Source of the DNA: Bradyrhizobium erythrophlei
GTDB lineage: Bacteria; Pseudomonadota; Alphaproteobacteria; Rhizobiales; Xanthobacteraceae
Length of the DNA: 64,000 bases
Assembly: GCA_900129675.1 (NCBI GenBank)
Contig: FSRD01000001.1
Span: forward strand, 4,205,501 to 4,269,500
Reading direction: 5' to 3'
Each line of letters begins with the position of its first letter. The first letter of the stretch is position 1. Of the stretch, positions 1 through 9,522 are shown one piece after another. The notes beneath the pieces were generated by a model that was not told the DNA's origin, did no database searches, and saw only the letters and a program-made list of their open reading frames with translations. The translations under genes were made by a program, and so were the position numbers.

Positions 1-1732
1 ACAGCGGGTCGCCCACGACCGAGGGATCGAATCCCTCGCGGATCAGCCGCTGCTTCTTCTGCTTGAAGGTCTCGGTGGCGTCGAGCGCCCGGCATAACCT
101 GACGAAGATCGGAAGCGCATAGACCGGGAGCCGGCGCGACAGCAGTTCCGCAAAGATCTCGAAATCGAAACCTTGGTCCACCACCAAAGCCGCCATGCCG
201 GCGCGGCCGTCGGCGCCGGGGACGGCGACCCCGTAGGTCGAGGCGTCGAGAACGCCGGGGCAGTCCCTGATCGCGTCGTTCACCTCGCTGGTCGCGACAT
301 TCTCGCCCTTCCAGCGGAAGGTTTCGCCGATCCGGTCGACGAAATGGAAGTAGCCCTGCTCGTCGCGCAGCATCAGATCGCCGGTCCGGAACCAGGCATC
401 GCCTTCGGCAAATACGTCGCGCAGGATCTTCTTCTCGGTCTCGGCCGGGTCAGTGTAGCCCTCGAAAGGGCCGCCGCCCCGATCGGCGGTGCCGATGCGC
501 CCGATCGCCTCGCCGACCTCGCCGTGGGTGCAGGCGATACAGAGCCCGTCGTCGCCGCGGACCGGGCTGCCACGCTCCGCATCGACCTTCACGATCGAGG
601 CGGGAAAGCGATGCGCCAGCAGCGGAGGGATACGGCCGATCGCGCCGGGTTTTCCTTCGAAGTTGAATAGCGAAAAATTACCTTCTGTCGCGGCGTAGAA
701 TTCGAGGATCTGCGGAATCGCGAACCGCTTCGCGAACGCCTCCCAGATGTCGCCGCGCAATCCGTTGCCGACGGCCAGCCGAAGCCCGTGTACGACCTCT
801 AGCCCGGACGCCGGCGCGTTCAGAAGGTAGCGGCAGAGTTCACCGATATATTGGAAGATGGTGCAGTCGAAATACATGATGTCGTCCCAGAAGTCTTCCG
901 CGGAGAATTTCTCCGCGATCACCACTGAACCGCCGGCGCGGAGCATGCTGCAAGGCGCGACGACACCGCCCACTGAATGATGGAGCGGAAGACAATCGTA
1001 AAGGCGGTCGTGGACGGAAGCGTCTGTCAGCCCGGCAAACCATCCGCCCCAGCTGAGGATGCGGCGATGACTGACGTTTACCGCCTTCGGCAGCCCCGTG
1101 GTGCCCGAGGTGTAGATGAGTAAGGCGCGTCCATCGATTGTGACGTCGCCGCGCTCGGCGGAGGACAGCGGGCGCGGACCCGCGGCGGCGAGCGCCGCAT
1201 CCAGATCGGCGCCAGCGCTGCCGGGACCGAGTCTCCAGATTTGGGGCACGCGATCCAGGTGCGGACGTGCGGTTTCGAACGCATCCACGCAATCGGCGGC
1301 AAGAACGACGTGGTCGGCACACGCAACGTCGATGCAATGAGCGAGGGACTGGCCGACCAGCCGGGTGTTGATCAGCGCCACCGTGCCGCCAACGCTGCTG
1401 ATGCCGAGCCAGCAGGCAACGTAGTCCGGCCGGTTCGGCATCAGCAGGCAGACGGTGCAGCCGGTGCGGACGCCCAGTTCCCGCGCCCAACGCGCATATT
1501 GGCTGATCCGGGCGCTGAGCTCCCCGTAGGTGAATGATTGGCGGTCCGAGCAAAATGCGGGGCGTCCGGGCTGCCGTTTCGCCCATTCTTCCACGACGTC
1601 GGCGAATAGCCGTTGCGGCTCGGCCTCGATCCGCGAGGTCAGTTCGATGGCCTTCAGCCAGGCTTTGGCGGCGGAGGGTCTGCATCGCGGGTCGCCGCTT
1701 CCGGTCGCCCGCTGAATCACGTCTGCTTTCAT
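1..1732 (-). CDS. Fatty-acyl-CoA/AMP ligase (FATP/very-long-chain type), 3' end outside window
   Basis: This is an ANL-family adenylating enzyme that would activate a carboxylic acid as acyl-AMP and pass it to CoA or to a carrier protein. Translating the minus strand from ATG 1732 gives an open frame to the window edge (about 577 residues). It has the P-loop YTSGTTGLPKAV, the YIGELCRYLL segment typical of the FATP/very-long-chain group, and the late motif DRIGETFRWKGENV. The carrier protein gene lies 168 bp upstream in the same orientation, so this ligase may load that carrier or make its acyl-CoA partner (inference). The C-terminus is cut by the window edge. The substrate cannot be read from the sequence. 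Confidence 0.85.
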   Translation of the reverse strand, partial: MKADVIQRATGSGDPRCRPSAAKAWLKAIELTSRIEAEPQRLFADVVEEWAKRQPGRPAFCSDRQSFTYGELSARISQYARWARELGVRTGCTVCLLMPNRPDYVACWLGISSVGGTVALINTRLVGQSLAHCIDVACADHVVLAADCVDAFETARPHLDRVPQIWRLGPGSAGADLDAALAAAGPRPLSSAERGDVTIDGRALLIYTSGTTGLPKAVNVSHRRILSWGGWFAGLTDASVHDRLYDCLPLHHSVGGVVAPCSMLRAGGSVVIAEKFSAEDFWDDIMYFDCTIFQYIGELCRYLLNAPASGLEVVHGLRLAVGNGLRGDIWEAFAKRFAIPQILEFYAATEGNFSLFNFEGKPGAIGRIPPLLAHRFPASIVKVDAERGSPVRGDDGLCIACTHGEVGEAIGRIGTADRGGGPFEGYTDPAETEKKILRDVFAEGDAWFRTGDLMLRDEQGYFHFVDRIGETFRWKGENVATSEVNDAIRDCPGVLDASTYGVAVPGADGRAGMAALVVDQGFDFEIFAELLSRRLPVYALPIFVRLCRALDATETFKQKKQRLIREGFDPSVVGDPL

Positions 1733-1900
1733 GATCTGACCATGCAGATGATTTCGATCGATGTCCGCGCCGACCAGCTCCCGAGGCGATAAAGCTGCGG
1801 CGGAAGGGGGAAAGCGGCGCGCCGGACCGGGCGCGACCTTGCGATCATTGTCGATCCGGTTTCGCTCGCTTTCCGAAGACGCATGTCTGTTCAAGTCGCT

Positions 1901-2170
1901 TCATCCCGGTCCGGGTCTGAGCTGGTTGAGGATCATCAGCTCCATTGTCTTCACCGATTGGAAGTTCTCTGGCGTGATCTCGGGTTGGGGAAGGGTGAGA
2001 TCGAACTCGGCTTCGACCTTGAGCATCAGCGCGACCATATCCATCGAGTCCAGTCCGATATCTACCAGCCGGGATTCCGGGTGGACATCCGCGATGATCG
2101 CGTTCTCCTGGAGGACGATTCTGACGACGGAAAGAACACGGTCTTGAACACTGGCGGCAAGGTCTTGCAT
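1901..2170 (-). CDS. Acyl/aminoacyl carrier protein
   Basis: A small acidic protein of 89 residues with the carrier-protein signature IGLDSMDMV; the serine is the expected 4'-phosphopantetheine attachment site. The start at 2170 is chosen because GGAG lies 5 nt upstream, although the frame stays open to 2206. It is divergent from the operon that encodes an amino acid:[carrier-protein] ligase. In Bradyrhizobium such ligases aminoacylate a small carrier protein encoded nearby, so this is the probable acceptor (established family knowledge plus inference). It is followed by the acyl-CoA ligase gene in the same orientation. Confidence 0.85.
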   Translation of the reverse strand: MQDLAASVQDRVLSVVRIVLQENAIIADVHPESRLVDIGLDSMDMVALMLKVEAEFDLTLPQPEITPENFQSVKTMELMILNQLRPGPG

Positions 2171-2400
2171 TTCAACTCCACTCATCGCGATGAGGTGGCA
2201 GATCATAATCGACGGGACGATACCTGACTGCAGCTCAGGTCAGTAGTTCTACTTAGGAGGTACCTCGCAAGGGTTCCCGTGCTCACTTCTGCGCCGCCGA
2301 CTCCTCAAGTGCGGTTGGTTAGATTGCCACCCTCGAACTCGAGCGGAATTCATGTCCACGCGGTTGGGTCGTCCGACCATCAAATGGGAGGTTTTGGGCC
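2171..2400. promoter_or_regulatory. Divergent promoter region, copy 1 of a duplicated segment
   Basis: This 230-bp stretch separates the leftward carrier protein from the rightward dehydrogenase, so it must hold both promoters. It contains GGAGGTACCTCG near 2257. Its right end has a GGGAGG ribosome site in front of ATG 2401. Most of it recurs, imperfectly but colinearly, at about 9950-10285. Confidence 0.65.
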
Positions 2401-3627
2401 ATGAACGTCCAGGAAGTCCAATTCCGCAACTTCGCCCCCGAAAGCAGCCGAGTAGCATTCTCTCCCGACCGCGCCTCGTTCCGGGAACGGGCGGCCGCCG
2501 TCGCGGAGGCTGCGGCGACGGAGGCCGAAGCGGTCGACCGCGAGGCGCGCTTCCCGCTGAAGGCCATCGACGCGGCGCGCAAGGAGAGGCTTTTGGGCGC
2601 CCAGATCCCGATCGAGTTCGGTGGCGACGGCGCGTCGATTTCCGAGGTGGCCGACATGTGCTACGCGCTCGGCCGCGCCTGCGCCTCGGCCGGGATGATC
2701 TTCGCGATGCATCAGACCAAGATCGCGTGTCTGATCCGCCACGGCGCGGGCAGCGGCTGGCACGAAAGGCTCATGCGCCGCGTGGCGGCCGAACAGCTGC
2801 TCCTGGCGTCTTCGACCACGGAAGGCCAGAACGGCGGAAACATACGCTTCAGTTCGGCAGCGGTGGAGCGCGAGGGCGCCGAGATCTCGCTGGAGCGCGA
2901 CGCGACGGTGATTTCCTACGGCGCTGAGGCGGACGGCATCGTCACCATCGCCCGCCGCGCCGACGACGCCGCCGGATCCGATCAGGTGATGTTGGCCATC
3001 ACCCGGGACGACTACACGCTGGAGCAAACGCTCGCATGGGAGACGCTCGGCATGCGTGGGACCTGCAGCGCCGGCTTCAAGCTGAACTTCAAGGGCTCCG
3101 CGGAACAGATATTCCCCGTGGCCTACGAAAGGATCCATGCGCAGACGATGACGCCCGTCGCGCATCTGTGCTGGTCGTCGGTCTGGGCGGGAATCGCGGC
3201 CGCGGCGGTGGACCGGGCGCAACTCTTCATTCGCAAGGCCGCCCGCGGGTCCGGCGGCAATATGCCTCCCGGCGCGGCGCATTTCACCGCCGCCAAGATG
3301 ACGCTGGCGAAACTGCGCGCCATCATCGCCGTGAACACCGAGTCCTTTGCTGCCCGTGAACGGGACGAGCGCGCGCTCTCGTCCGTCGACTTCCAGTCCT
3401 CGATCAACCTTCTCAAGGTGGAGGCCTCCGAGCTCGCGGTCGCGGCCGTCATGCACGCGATGCGCGCCTGCGGCCTGTCCGGCTACCGCAACGACACCGA
3501 CGTCAGCGTCGGCCGCCACCTCCGCGACGTGCTTTCAGCTCCGATCATGATCAACAACGACCGCATCCTTGCCAGCATGGGTGCCGCCACGCTGATGAGC
3601 GCCGTCCCGGCGTCCCTGCGCGATTGA
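2401..3627 (+). CDS. Acyl-CoA dehydrogenase-like flavoprotein
   Basis: 408 residues, the usual length for an acyl-CoA dehydrogenase. The N-terminal helical part carries IPIEFGGDGASISEVAD. The middle region follows the family layout (LLASSTTEGQNGGN, then WETLGMRGTCSAGF). The C-terminal helical domain ends in RHLRDVLSAPIMINNDRI. It starts the rightward operon, with the carrier-protein ligase 30 bp downstream. Dehydrogenases next to aminoacyl-carrier-protein systems can oxidise the tethered amino acid, as in pyrrole formation from prolyl carriers; a similar role here is inference. A plain acyl-CoA or acyl-ACP dehydrogenase is the alternative. Confidence 0.85.
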   Translation: MNVQEVQFRNFAPESSRVAFSPDRASFRERAAAVAEAAATEAEAVDREARFPLKAIDAARKERLLGAQIPIEFGGDGASISEVADMCYALGRACASAGMIFAMHQTKIACLIRHGAGSGWHERLMRRVAAEQLLLASSTTEGQNGGNIRFSSAAVEREGAEISLERDATVISYGAEADGIVTIARRADDAAGSDQVMLAITRDDYTLEQTLAWETLGMRGTCSAGFKLNFKGSAEQIFPVAYERIHAQTMTPVAHLCWSSVWAGIAAAAVDRAQLFIRKAARGSGGNMPPGAAHFTAAKMTLAKLRAIIAVNTESFAARERDERALSSVDFQSSINLLKVEASELAVAAVMHAMRACGLSGYRNDTDVSVGRHLRDVLSAPIMINNDRILASMGAATLMSAVPASLRD

Positions 3628-3657
3628 TGTTTCTCCTCGAAGGAAATGGGGCTTGAT

Positions 3658-4608
3658 ATGAACGTGGCCATGTTTGCACCTTCGGAACCCGCTCCGCCTC
3701 CGGCCGATCCGCTGGACTATCTTGCCGATGTGCTGTTCCAAAAGATGGGCTCTCCGGGGGTCTATGGCCGCACCGCGCTCTATGAAGACGTCGTGGAGCG
3801 GCTTGCAGCGCTGATCACGCGGCATCGCGAAGTGGACACCGAGGTGCTGCGCTTCCCCCCCGTCATGAACCGCACGCAGCTTGAGAGGTCGGGCTATCTG
3901 AAGAGCTTTCCGAACCTGCTCGGCTGCGTCTGCGGCCTGCACGGCACGGAAAGCGAGATCGATGCGGCGGTCAGCTGCTTCGATGCCGGCGGCGACTGGA
4001 CCATGTCGCTTTCACCGGCCGACCTCGTGCTGTCGCCGGCCGCCTGCTATCCGGTCTATCCGATCGCGGCGAGCCGCGGTCCCGTGCCGGCTAGCGGCTG
4101 GTGCTTCGACGTCGCCGCCGATTGCTTCCGTCGCGAGCCCTCGCGCCATCTCGACCGGCTGCAGTCCTTCAGGATGCGCGAATACGTCTGCATCGGCAGC
4201 CCCGACCACGTCTCGGCGTTCCGGGAGCGCTGGATGGTGCTCGCTCAGGAGATCGCGCGCGATCTCGGGCTGACCTTCAGGGTCGACTACGCCAGCGATC
4301 CGTTCTTCGGCCGGGTCGGCCAGATGATGGCGGTGAGCCAAAAGCAGCAGTCGCTGAAATTCGAGTTGCTGGTCCCTCTGCGCTCCGAGGAGCAACCGAC
4401 CGCATGCATGAGCTTCAACTACCACCGCGATCACTTCGGCACCGCCTGGGGCATTGCGGACGCGGCCGGTGAGCCGGCCCATACCGCTTGCGTGGCCTTC
4501 GGAATGGACCGTCTCGCCGTCGCCATGTTCCATACCCACGGCAGGGACGTCGCCAGGTGGCCGACCGCAGTGCGGGACCTGCTCGGCTTCCCGCCGAACG
4601 ACCGGTAG
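3658..4608 (+). CDS. Amino acid:[carrier-protein] ligase (class II aaRS-like)
   Basis: A truncated class II aminoacyl-tRNA synthetase homologue, related to atypical seryl-tRNA synthetases, that adenylates a small amino acid and transfers it to the phosphopantetheine arm of a carrier protein instead of tRNA. Counting from the upstream ATG at 3646, motif 2 is seen as CFRREPSRH (residues 160-168) and motif 3 as FGMDRL (285-290). The expected zinc ligands are present as Cys134, Glu179 and Cys282. No tRNA-binding arm is present and the total of 316-320 residues fits the Bradyrhizobium enzymes. The start at 3658 has GGGG six bases upstream; 3646 is also possible. It lies in an operon between the dehydrogenase and the sulfhydrylase. 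Glycine or alanine is the usual substrate in the family. Confidence 0.9.
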   Translation: MNVAMFAPSEPAPPPADPLDYLADVLFQKMGSPGVYGRTALYEDVVERLAALITRHREVDTEVLRFPPVMNRTQLERSGYLKSFPNLLGCVCGLHGTESEIDAAVSCFDAGGDWTMSLSPADLVLSPAACYPVYPIAASRGPVPASGWCFDVAADCFRREPSRHLDRLQSFRMREYVCIGSPDHVSAFRERWMVLAQEIARDLGLTFRVDYASDPFFGRVGQMMAVSQKQQSLKFELLVPLRSEEQPTACMSFNYHRDHFGTAWGIADAAGEPAHTACVAFGMDRLAVAMFHTHGRDVARWPTAVRDLLGFPPNDR

Positions 4609-4634
4609 ACGGCGTGAGCATTCGAGGAACTTCG

Positions 4635-5966
4635 ATGCGCCAAGGAAATCCAGAGGTCGCGCGGGACCGAAGAGCCGAAGGGCCGGCTTCCATGAGAAGA
4701 GAGACTCTCGCTATCCACGGCGGCTACGAAGTCGAGCCGACCACCAAGGCCGTCGCCGTGCCGATCTACCAGACGGCCTCATACGCCTTCGACAGCGCCG
4801 ACCATGGAGCCGCGCTCTTCAATCTTGAAGTGGATGGCTTCCGCTATACCCGGATCGGCAATCCTACCAACGCGGTGCTGGAGAAGCGGGTCGCTGCCCT
4901 GGAAGGAGGCATCGAGGCGATGAGCGTGGCGTGCGGCCAGGCCGCGGTGAACTATTCGGTGATCAACATCGCGGAGATGGGCACCAACATCGTCTCGGTC
5001 CCGCAGCTCTACGGCACCACGCATACGCTGTTCGCGCACATCCTGCCGAGGCAGGGCATCACGGTCCGGTTCTCGGAAGACGACCGGCCGGAAAGCATGG
5101 AAAGACTGATCGACGACGATACGCGGGCGGTGTTCTGCGAGAGCGTCGGAAATCCGGCCGGAAACGTCTGCGACATCGAAGCGATGGCCGAGGTCGCCCA
5201 CAGGCATGGCGTGCCGCTGATCGTCGACAACACGGTGCCTACCCCGATCCTGCTCAGACCGATCGAATACGGCGCGGACATCGTGGTGGAGTCGCTGACG
5301 AAGTTCATGGGCGGGCACGGCACCACGCTCGGCGGAATCATCGTCGATAGCGGCAGGTTCCCATGGGCGGAGCATCGCCGGCGCTTTCCGATGATGAACG
5401 AGCCGGAGAAATCGTACCACGGGCTGGTGTTCACCGAGCGTTACGGGGCCGCCGCCTACATCGCGCGCTGCCGCGCCGTCTCCCAGAGGACCACCGGCTC
5501 CATCCTGGCGCCGTTTAACGCCTTCCTGCTGCTCCAGGGCATCGAGACCGTCGCGGTGCGAATCGAGCGGCACGTCGAGAATGCCGAGAAGGTCGCGCGG
5601 TTTCTGCGCGACGACCGCCGCGTCGGATGGGTCAATTACGCAGGCTTCCACGATAGCCCCTATCACGCGCTGACGCAGAAATATCTGGGCGGCCGGGCGT
5701 GTTCGCTGCTGACCTTCGGCGTGGCTGGAGGGTTCGAGGCCGGCAAGCGGTTCTACGACGCGCTGAGACTGGTCAAGCGGCTGGTCAACATTGGCGACGC
5801 GAAATCGCTCGCCTGCCACCCTGCATCGACCACGCACCGGCAAATGTCGCCCGAAGAGCAGGAAAGGGCTGGCGTGCGGCCCGAGATGATCAGGCTGAGC
5901 GTCGGTATCGAGCACGTCGACGACATCATCGCCGACCTCGATCAGGCGCTTCATGCCACAGATTGA
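4635..5966 (+). CDS. metY: O-acylhomoserine sulfhydrylase / Cys-Met metabolism PLP enzyme
   Basis: A PLP-dependent enzyme of the cystathionine gamma-synthase superfamily, 443 residues from ATG 4635 (GAGGAAC four bases upstream). The PLP lysine is in VESLTKFMGGHGTT, and the end carries the family segment HPASTTHRQMSPEEQ followed by RLSVGIEHVDDIIADL. It would make homocysteine or methionine from O-acetyl- or O-succinylhomoserine and a sulfur nucleophile. The gene just downstream makes the O-acylhomoserine, so the two form a complete two-step sulfur-assimilation unit. Whether it serves primary metabolism or the carrier-protein pathway is not visible. A gamma-lyase is the alternative. Confidence 0.85.
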   Translation: MRQGNPEVARDRRAEGPASMRRETLAIHGGYEVEPTTKAVAVPIYQTASYAFDSADHGAALFNLEVDGFRYTRIGNPTNAVLEKRVAALEGGIEAMSVACGQAAVNYSVINIAEMGTNIVSVPQLYGTTHTLFAHILPRQGITVRFSEDDRPESMERLIDDDTRAVFCESVGNPAGNVCDIEAMAEVAHRHGVPLIVDNTVPTPILLRPIEYGADIVVESLTKFMGGHGTTLGGIIVDSGRFPWAEHRRRFPMMNEPEKSYHGLVFTERYGAAAYIARCRAVSQRTTGSILAPFNAFLLLQGIETVAVRIERHVENAEKVARFLRDDRRVGWVNYAGFHDSPYHALTQKYLGGRACSLLTFGVAGGFEAGKRFYDALRLVKRLVNIGDAKSLACHPASTTHRQMSPEEQERAGVRPEMIRLSVGIEHVDDIIADLDQALHATD

Positions 5967-7055
5967 ATGCAGGTCAACCATGAAGGCATTCCGATGCCTG
6001 TCCTAATCGACATAGACTCGTACGACCACCACCTCTTCTCAAGAGCGAGGAACGGAAGCGGCGCCGCGTCACCGAGAAACCGGGAGGAGTGCCTCGATAT
6101 CGGGCTGATCAACAACATGTCGGATTCCGCCTTGATGTCCACCGAGCGCCAGCTGTTCGACCTGCTCGGCGCCGCGGCCGGAGGGCTCTTCGTCAGGCTG
6201 CATTTCTACACGATGGAGACGACGCCCCGCTCGGACTGGGGGCGCGATTACGTGCGTCGATACTACCGCGGCACCGACGATCTGCTGAACACGAGCCTGG
6301 ACGGAGTGATCGTGACCGGCGCCGAACCGAGAGCCGCCAGCCTGACGGAAGAACCATATTGGAGCACCTTCGTCCGAATCATCGAGTGGGCCAGGGAGAA
6401 TACCGTGTCGTCGGTGTATTCCTGTCTGGCCGTCCATGGGGCCGTCCTGCACATGGACGGCGTGGAGCGCCACAAGCTGCCTGCCAAATGCATCGGTGTC
6501 TTTGCTCAAACGAAGACGAGAGATCATCCCTTGATGCGCGACGTTCCGGCGACCTTCAGAACACCGCATGCCCGCTGGAACGAGGTGCAGGAGAGGGCTC
6601 TCGAGAGCTGCGGATATTCCGTCCTCACCAGATCGGTGGCGGCCGGCGTCGACTGCTTCGTCAAGCAGCAGAAGAAGAGCCTTTTCGTCCATTTCCAGGG
6701 CCATCCGGAATACGAAACCCATACCCTGTTGGGCGAATACAGAAGGGACATGGGTCGCTTCCTCCGAGCGGAGAGCGAAGTCTGTCCGACGATACCGACA
6801 GGCTATTTCAACACGGAGGCGGAACAGCTCCTGACGACCTTCCGGCGGAAAGCCCTTACGGACAGAAGTCCGGAGTTGTTCGCCAATTTTCCGGCCGATC
6901 AAGCGGCAAAGGATCTGAGAAACGCCTGGCATCCGGCGGCCAGGCGCTTGTACCGCAACTGGCTGTTGTACATGGCGTCACAGCGAGCCGGACGCTCAAA
7001 GCCGCCAGCCGTCAACGGAAGGTACCAAACGAGGCCCGGGCGGGCCGTGGCGTAG
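5967..7055 (+). CDS. metA: Homoserine O-succinyl/acetyltransferase family protein
   Basis: 362 residues of the homoserine O-acyltransferase (HTS) family. It has NNMSDSALMSTERQL, the TGAEPR segment, a nucleophile-type cysteine in YSCLAVHG, and the HFQGHPEYE motif with the catalytic His and Glu. It would acylate homoserine to feed the adjacent sulfhydrylase. The ATG at 5967 directly abuts the preceding stop codon; a second ATG at 5994 is possible. The canonical family residues around the nucleophile (WGAQA-like) are changed here to LAVHG, which is unusual. The C-terminus runs about 40 residues past the conserved fold. Confidence 0.8.
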   Translation: MQVNHEGIPMPVLIDIDSYDHHLFSRARNGSGAASPRNREECLDIGLINNMSDSALMSTERQLFDLLGAAAGGLFVRLHFYTMETTPRSDWGRDYVRRYYRGTDDLLNTSLDGVIVTGAEPRAASLTEEPYWSTFVRIIEWARENTVSSVYSCLAVHGAVLHMDGVERHKLPAKCIGVFAQTKTRDHPLMRDVPATFRTPHARWNEVQERALESCGYSVLTRSVAAGVDCFVKQQKKSLFVHFQGHPEYETHTLLGEYRRDMGRFLRAESEVCPTIPTGYFNTEAEQLLTTFRRKALTDRSPELFANFPADQAAKDLRNAWHPAARRLYRNWLLYMASQRAGRSKPPAVNGRYQTRPGRAVA

Positions 7056-7237
7056 ACAACGCGGACGCCCGTCGGCGTTCCGCTGTTGATCTACACCGCA
7101 CGGGGACGATGGCGGCGGGAACCTTGGCATCCAAAACGCCTCGGTCCCGCCGGACGCTTCTGCACGAACGCCCCGCAAGATTCCCGGGGTTAGCTCACCA
7201 AGCCCAGCGCGTTAGGTTCAAATTGAGGAAAAATACG

Positions 7238-8566
7238 GTGGAACAACAACATTCCGGAAGTATCACCGTCAACGTCGCGAGCGCAAGGCAGTTTCGGATT
7301 CCTCCGGGGCCGACCGAGTCATACAGTTCAGCGGAAGATCTCTTTTGCTGGATAATCGAAAATTTTGCTCTCTATGGAGACATCTACCGAGCTTCAGTTG
7401 TAGGAACCGACGTGTATGTGATCAGTGCTCCGGAATATTGCGAGCGGATTCTCCGCTTGAATTGGCAAAATTATGCGAGAAAGGGTCAAGTCGTTAAGCG
7501 CATTGCGTTGCTGCTCGGTAACGGACTTATAGCGAGCAACGGCGAGTTCTGGGCAAACCAGCGGCGCATGATGCAGCCGGCTTTCTCCAAAAACTCGATT
7601 AGTGGCATGGTCGAGATGATTGCCAGTATTAATAACGAGCTGCTCGATAAATGGAGGCAAGCCGCCAAGCGCCACGAAGCGGTCAACGTCACGCGCGACG
7701 TCAGTTCAATGGTCCTAAAGATCACATTGGTTGCGATTTTTGGTGACGACTACAACGTGGTCGCACCCCATTTCAATGTGCTCGCCGAAGAATCTGCGCG
7801 AAACCTTGAATTTGCCCGATCATTCAGTCCCTTGAGAAAAATCATCGTCGAAGTCATTGCACAAAGGCGGCGAGACAATAGAGCGGCGGCGACAGATATT
7901 CTCGGTAAGCTAATGCAGGCGCGCGATCGGGAACGCGGGCAACCTATGCCTGACGCACAGCTGTCCAAGGAGGTGATGACGCTGGTGGTCGCCGGCCATG
8001 AGACTTCTGCCGGCCTGCTGAACTGGCTATGGTATCTTCTGTCCCAACACCCCGGGTCGCGAGACAAGCTTTCCGCTGAACTTGATCGTTTGCCCTGGCC
8101 GGCAGTTCCCACCATGGATTCCCTTCCGAAGTACGCTTACACTCGGAAAGTTATCGATGAGGCCCTTCGGCTTTATCCTCCGCTTTGGCTTATGACACGC
8201 AAAGCAATCAATGATGATCATCTGGGCGAATTTTTTGTGCCTGCAGGAACGGAAATCTATATCTCGCCTTACCTTATTCAACGCAGCCCGCAGCTCTGGG
8301 AGGAGCCGGACGACTTTGATCCCGATCGGATGAGTCCGAGCGGCAGCTACGATCGGCACGAATTGGCGATGTGCCCGTTTGGCGCCGGCCCACGTAACTG
8401 CATAGGTGAGCAATTCGCTCGGCTCGAGATTCAGATCCATCTCATTATGTTCGCCAAGGAGCTGGTGCTGCGCTACGACGAACAGGAACTTCCGGAAATC
8501 TCAACCGGCATGAATTTGCTCAGCAAGCATGATATTATCATGCACCCGGAGATTAGAGGACAATAG
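7238..8566 (+). CDS. Cytochrome P450
   Basis: 442 residues. All hallmark P450 motifs are present: I-helix VVAGHETSAG, K-helix EALRLYPP (ExxR), a PERF-type DFDPDRMSP segment and the haem loop FGAGPRNCIGEQFA with the cysteine ligand. The GTG start at 7238 is preceded by GAGG at good spacing; the frame is open far upstream but in the shadow of the preceding gene. It is soluble, with no membrane anchor seen, so it needs separate redox partners, which are not encoded here. Its place after the carrier-protein operon suggests a tailoring oxidation of that product (inference). Confidence 0.9.
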   Translation: MEQQHSGSITVNVASARQFRIPPGPTESYSSAEDLFCWIIENFALYGDIYRASVVGTDVYVISAPEYCERILRLNWQNYARKGQVVKRIALLLGNGLIASNGEFWANQRRMMQPAFSKNSISGMVEMIASINNELLDKWRQAAKRHEAVNVTRDVSSMVLKITLVAIFGDDYNVVAPHFNVLAEESARNLEFARSFSPLRKIIVEVIAQRRRDNRAAATDILGKLMQARDRERGQPMPDAQLSKEVMTLVVAGHETSAGLLNWLWYLLSQHPGSRDKLSAELDRLPWPAVPTMDSLPKYAYTRKVIDEALRLYPPLWLMTRKAINDDHLGEFFVPAGTEIYISPYLIQRSPQLWEEPDDFDPDRMSPSGSYDRHELAMCPFGAGPRNCIGEQFARLEIQIHLIMFAKELVLRYDEQELPEISTGMNLLSKHDIIMHPEIRGQ

Positions 8567-8625
8567 AATAGTGTGTTGCGACGCAAGGCATTTTAGATGA
8601 TAGCTGCCGGAAAGGGCCAAAGCCC

Positions 8626-9522
8626 TCAGACGCCGATGCCGAACAGCGATATCTCCGTATAAGCTAAATCTCCCAACCGTGGCCGATCAGATCCGCAGAA
8701 AAACCTATTGGCTTTTCCTGCGAAGTATTTACCAACCAGCCCCTGAACTGGGTCGTTCGCGTCGAGCACCACCAAAAAACGCCCGGTATGCCGGGCAAGA
8801 AACAAACCTATCGGCCGCGCAAAACGTACAAAGTCATCCACATTGCGGCAATAGACAAGCTGCTGCGCACATGAAACCTTCTTCAACTGTCGGCTTCGAA
8901 ATACAAAAGGATGCGCGCCTTGAGGCGTAATGCACCACAGACTAGTGCATCCGCAATCTGCGTGCTCAAGCAGTAGATCGCGATCGTGTGGATCTAAGGA
9001 AACATCCAGTTTGGTATGCACATCGACGACGCTGACAGGTGCGTCCTTGGGAGCTCGACTGAACAAGGGGATTGAAACAAAGATTCCATCGCAATATCTG
9101 ACGTAGCTCAAAGCTTCGATTATGCGAAACGTATGTTCGGCCGGCGTAAGGTTAAGTATCGTGGCGTCCCTGATGCTGGAGGCTTTTCTTATTAGCAGTG
9201 GCGCATACATCCTAAATGCCGGATCAACATACAAGCCGGACCCGCCGCAACGGATCTTGGCTTTGCCATTCTCCCAAATTGTCGAAAATATTAAGAGCAA
9301 AATACCAACAAGCTCGCCGTCACTGTCGATGACGTATCCAAACCGTGGCAATTCTCCTGCGTGCAGCGGTCGAAGCCTCAAATAGGAGAAAATATGCTCC
9401 CAAAAACTGCGAGGGCGGGCGGGGCCGGGCTCGGCCCCCCCTGGCCCATATCCGCGGGTCAGCAGATTTATGGCCGCCGGGATGTCGGCGTCAGTTATGA
9501 GTCGGACTTTGATGCGGGGCAA
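8626..9522 (-). CDS. GNAT-like N-acyltransferase
   Basis: 298 residues. The N-terminal part has the shape of an acetyltransferase domain: VRLITDADIPAAINLLTRGYG, a central FGYVIDSDGELVGILLLIF beta-strand pair and GSGLYVDPAFRMYAPLL. The C-terminal half is family-specific and not recognised. The best start is TTG 9522, with an AGGTAGG-like site just upstream. It points against the P450 gene with 60 bp between the stops. It may acylate a precursor in the same locus. The acyl donor is unknown. Confidence 0.6.
   Translation of the reverse strand: MPRIKVRLITDADIPAAINLLTRGYGPGGAEPGPARPRSFWEHIFSYLRLRPLHAGELPRFGYVIDSDGELVGILLLIFSTIWENGKAKIRCGGSGLYVDPAFRMYAPLLIRKASSIRDATILNLTPAEHTFRIIEALSYVRYCDGIFVSIPLFSRAPKDAPVSVVDVHTKLDVSLDPHDRDLLLEHADCGCTSLWCITPQGAHPFVFRSRQLKKVSCAQQLVYCRNVDDFVRFARPIGLFLARHTGRFLVVLDANDPVQGLVGKYFAGKANRFFCGSDRPRLGDLAYTEISLFGIGV

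Noticed and set aside
2380..3519. Minus-strand frame of 379 codons opposite the dehydrogenase
   Set aside because: Shadow frame rich in Arg, Gly and His without any motif.
6089..7237. N-terminal extension of the P450 frame
   Set aside because: The frame is open but overlaps homoserine acyltransferase in another phase. GTG 7238 with a ribosome site gives the normal P450 length.
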